DNA of 64,000 nucleotides from Aminipila luticellarii (GTDB lineage Bacteria > Bacillota > Clostridia > Peptostreptococcales > Anaerovoracaceae). Of the stretch, positions 63,633 to 64,000 are shown in pieces. Below the pieces are notes generated by a model. The model saw only the letters and a program-made list of their open reading frames with translations, did no database searches and had not been told where the DNA came from. The position numbers and the translations under genes were made by a program. The DNA is taken from positions 2,232,001 through 2,296,000 of the forward strand of contig NZ_CP035281.1 of assembly GCF_004103735.1 (NCBI RefSeq), given 5' to 3'. How positions within the stretch are numbered: the stretch's first letter is position 1; each line of letters begins with the position of its first letter.

Positions 63633-63814
63633 TAATATAAATTTTCAAATGTATTATCTGCCGTTTTACAATATGGGTCAATGTGTGCTTTTTCAACCAT
63701 GTCACCATTTTTACTAAATAACTCTTTTATACACGCCGGATTCATACACCTTCCCATTGATTCTGCATACAATCTTTTTTCAACATCCTTGTTTATATAC
63801 CTACTACTCATCAA
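63632..63814 (-). CDS. HNH-nuclease-like ORF, apparently truncated
   Basis: 60 residues. RLYAESMGRCMNPACIKELF gives the first Cys pair (CxxxxC), and VEKAHIDPYCKTADNTFENLY the H-x-x-P-Y and F-E-N-L of a beta-beta-alpha-metal HNH domain. The expected second half (CPNCH...) is missing: the frame stops right after ENLY. Either a truncated nuclease or a mini-protein working with the next gene. TAA overlaps the next ATG. Confidence 0.5.
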   Translation of the reverse strand: MMSSRYINKDVEKRLYAESMGRCMNPACIKELFSKNGDMVEKAHIDPYCKTADNTFENLY

Positions 63815-64000
63815 ATGTTCTCCTTGCTTATGATTAATCTATAAATTTCGTGTTATTACTATAATACAAACTTTATATAATCATATATTTTAAGTATACT
63901 TTTCTTTTCTACTTTTTGTGACATAGCCGTTCTTTCTTTTTCGACATAATTAGACATTTTTTACTACTAACCTTGCTGATTTTACGTATGATTTGTGTGA
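63815..64000. other. AT-rich window end
   Basis: Likely promoter region for the HNH-like unit (GGAGAAC at 63816-63822 is its ribosome site on the minus strand). Nothing else seen. Confidence 0.4.

Noticed and set aside
1-64000. CRISPR arrays, tRNA or rRNA genes
   Set aside because: No regularly spaced repeat arrays, no cloverleaf with a T-loop GGTTCRA pattern, and no rRNA-like sequence were seen.

Overview
The window looks like a chromosome segment of a low-GC, strictly anaerobic Firmicute of class Clostridia. Evidence for this: strong Shine-Dalgarno sites before almost every gene, intrinsic terminators, a glycyl-radical enzyme with its radical-SAM activase, SLH-anchored and copper-amine-oxidase-like surface proteins, a CIRCE element before htpG, and clostridial-type Liv, Met and chemoreceptor genes. 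I cannot name the species.

Layout. 0-2.1 kb (minus): end of a cobalamin nucleotide-loop operon (cobU, cobS, and a CobU-like/histidine-phosphatase fusion cut by the window edge). 2.2-8.7 kb: a DMT permease, a degenerate GGDEF/EAL sensor, an amidohydrolase, small proteins and a VOC protein. 8.8-14.4 kb: a CmpB-like membrane protein and a complete branched-chain amino acid ABC operon, livJHMGF. 14.5-19.3 kb (minus): phosphohexomutase, a stalk-domain surface protein, htpG under CIRCE. 19.6-26.5 kb: a catabolic module of glycyl-radical enzyme, activase and NhaC-type antiporter, with a divergent AraC regulator. 26.6-31.6 kb (minus): rplM-rpsI, a Cys-rich protein, murI and an SLH-anchored C69 peptidase. 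32-35.3 kb: a lipoprotein and the metNIQ methionine importer.

35.6-55.3 kb is a rearranged region. A full chemoreceptor is followed by a decapitated near-copy. Next comes a 1.38 kb inverted copy of part of a LysR-mtnN-chemoreceptor locus whose intact version lies 13 kb away at 51.8-55.3 kb. The copy has removed the 3' end of a MATE gene. The aligned stretches I compared differ only by small deletions, summing to 12 nt. Between the copies lie ybaK, a csoR-copA operon in which copZ is fused in frame to copA, an IS481-like element with an unusually long 26-bp target duplication, a PPOX flavoprotein, a probable type I toxin (Hol-Tox), a stalk-domain protein, an AI-2E family exporter, a methyltransferase-like protein and a patatin-like lipase.

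55.5-64 kb is AT-rich accessory DNA: small ORFs, an HD protein, a permuted NlpC/P60-like secreted protein, an unknown lipoprotein, an IS256 element with 8-bp target duplication, a NYN/OST-HTH protein, an unknown anchored protein, and a two-gene unit that starts with a truncated HNH-like ORF.

The best candidate for undescribed biochemistry is the glycyl-radical module. Its active-site loop reads Cys-Ile-Gln where eliminase-type family members usually carry Cys-x-Glu. All annotation was done by reading the sequence; no database search was run.
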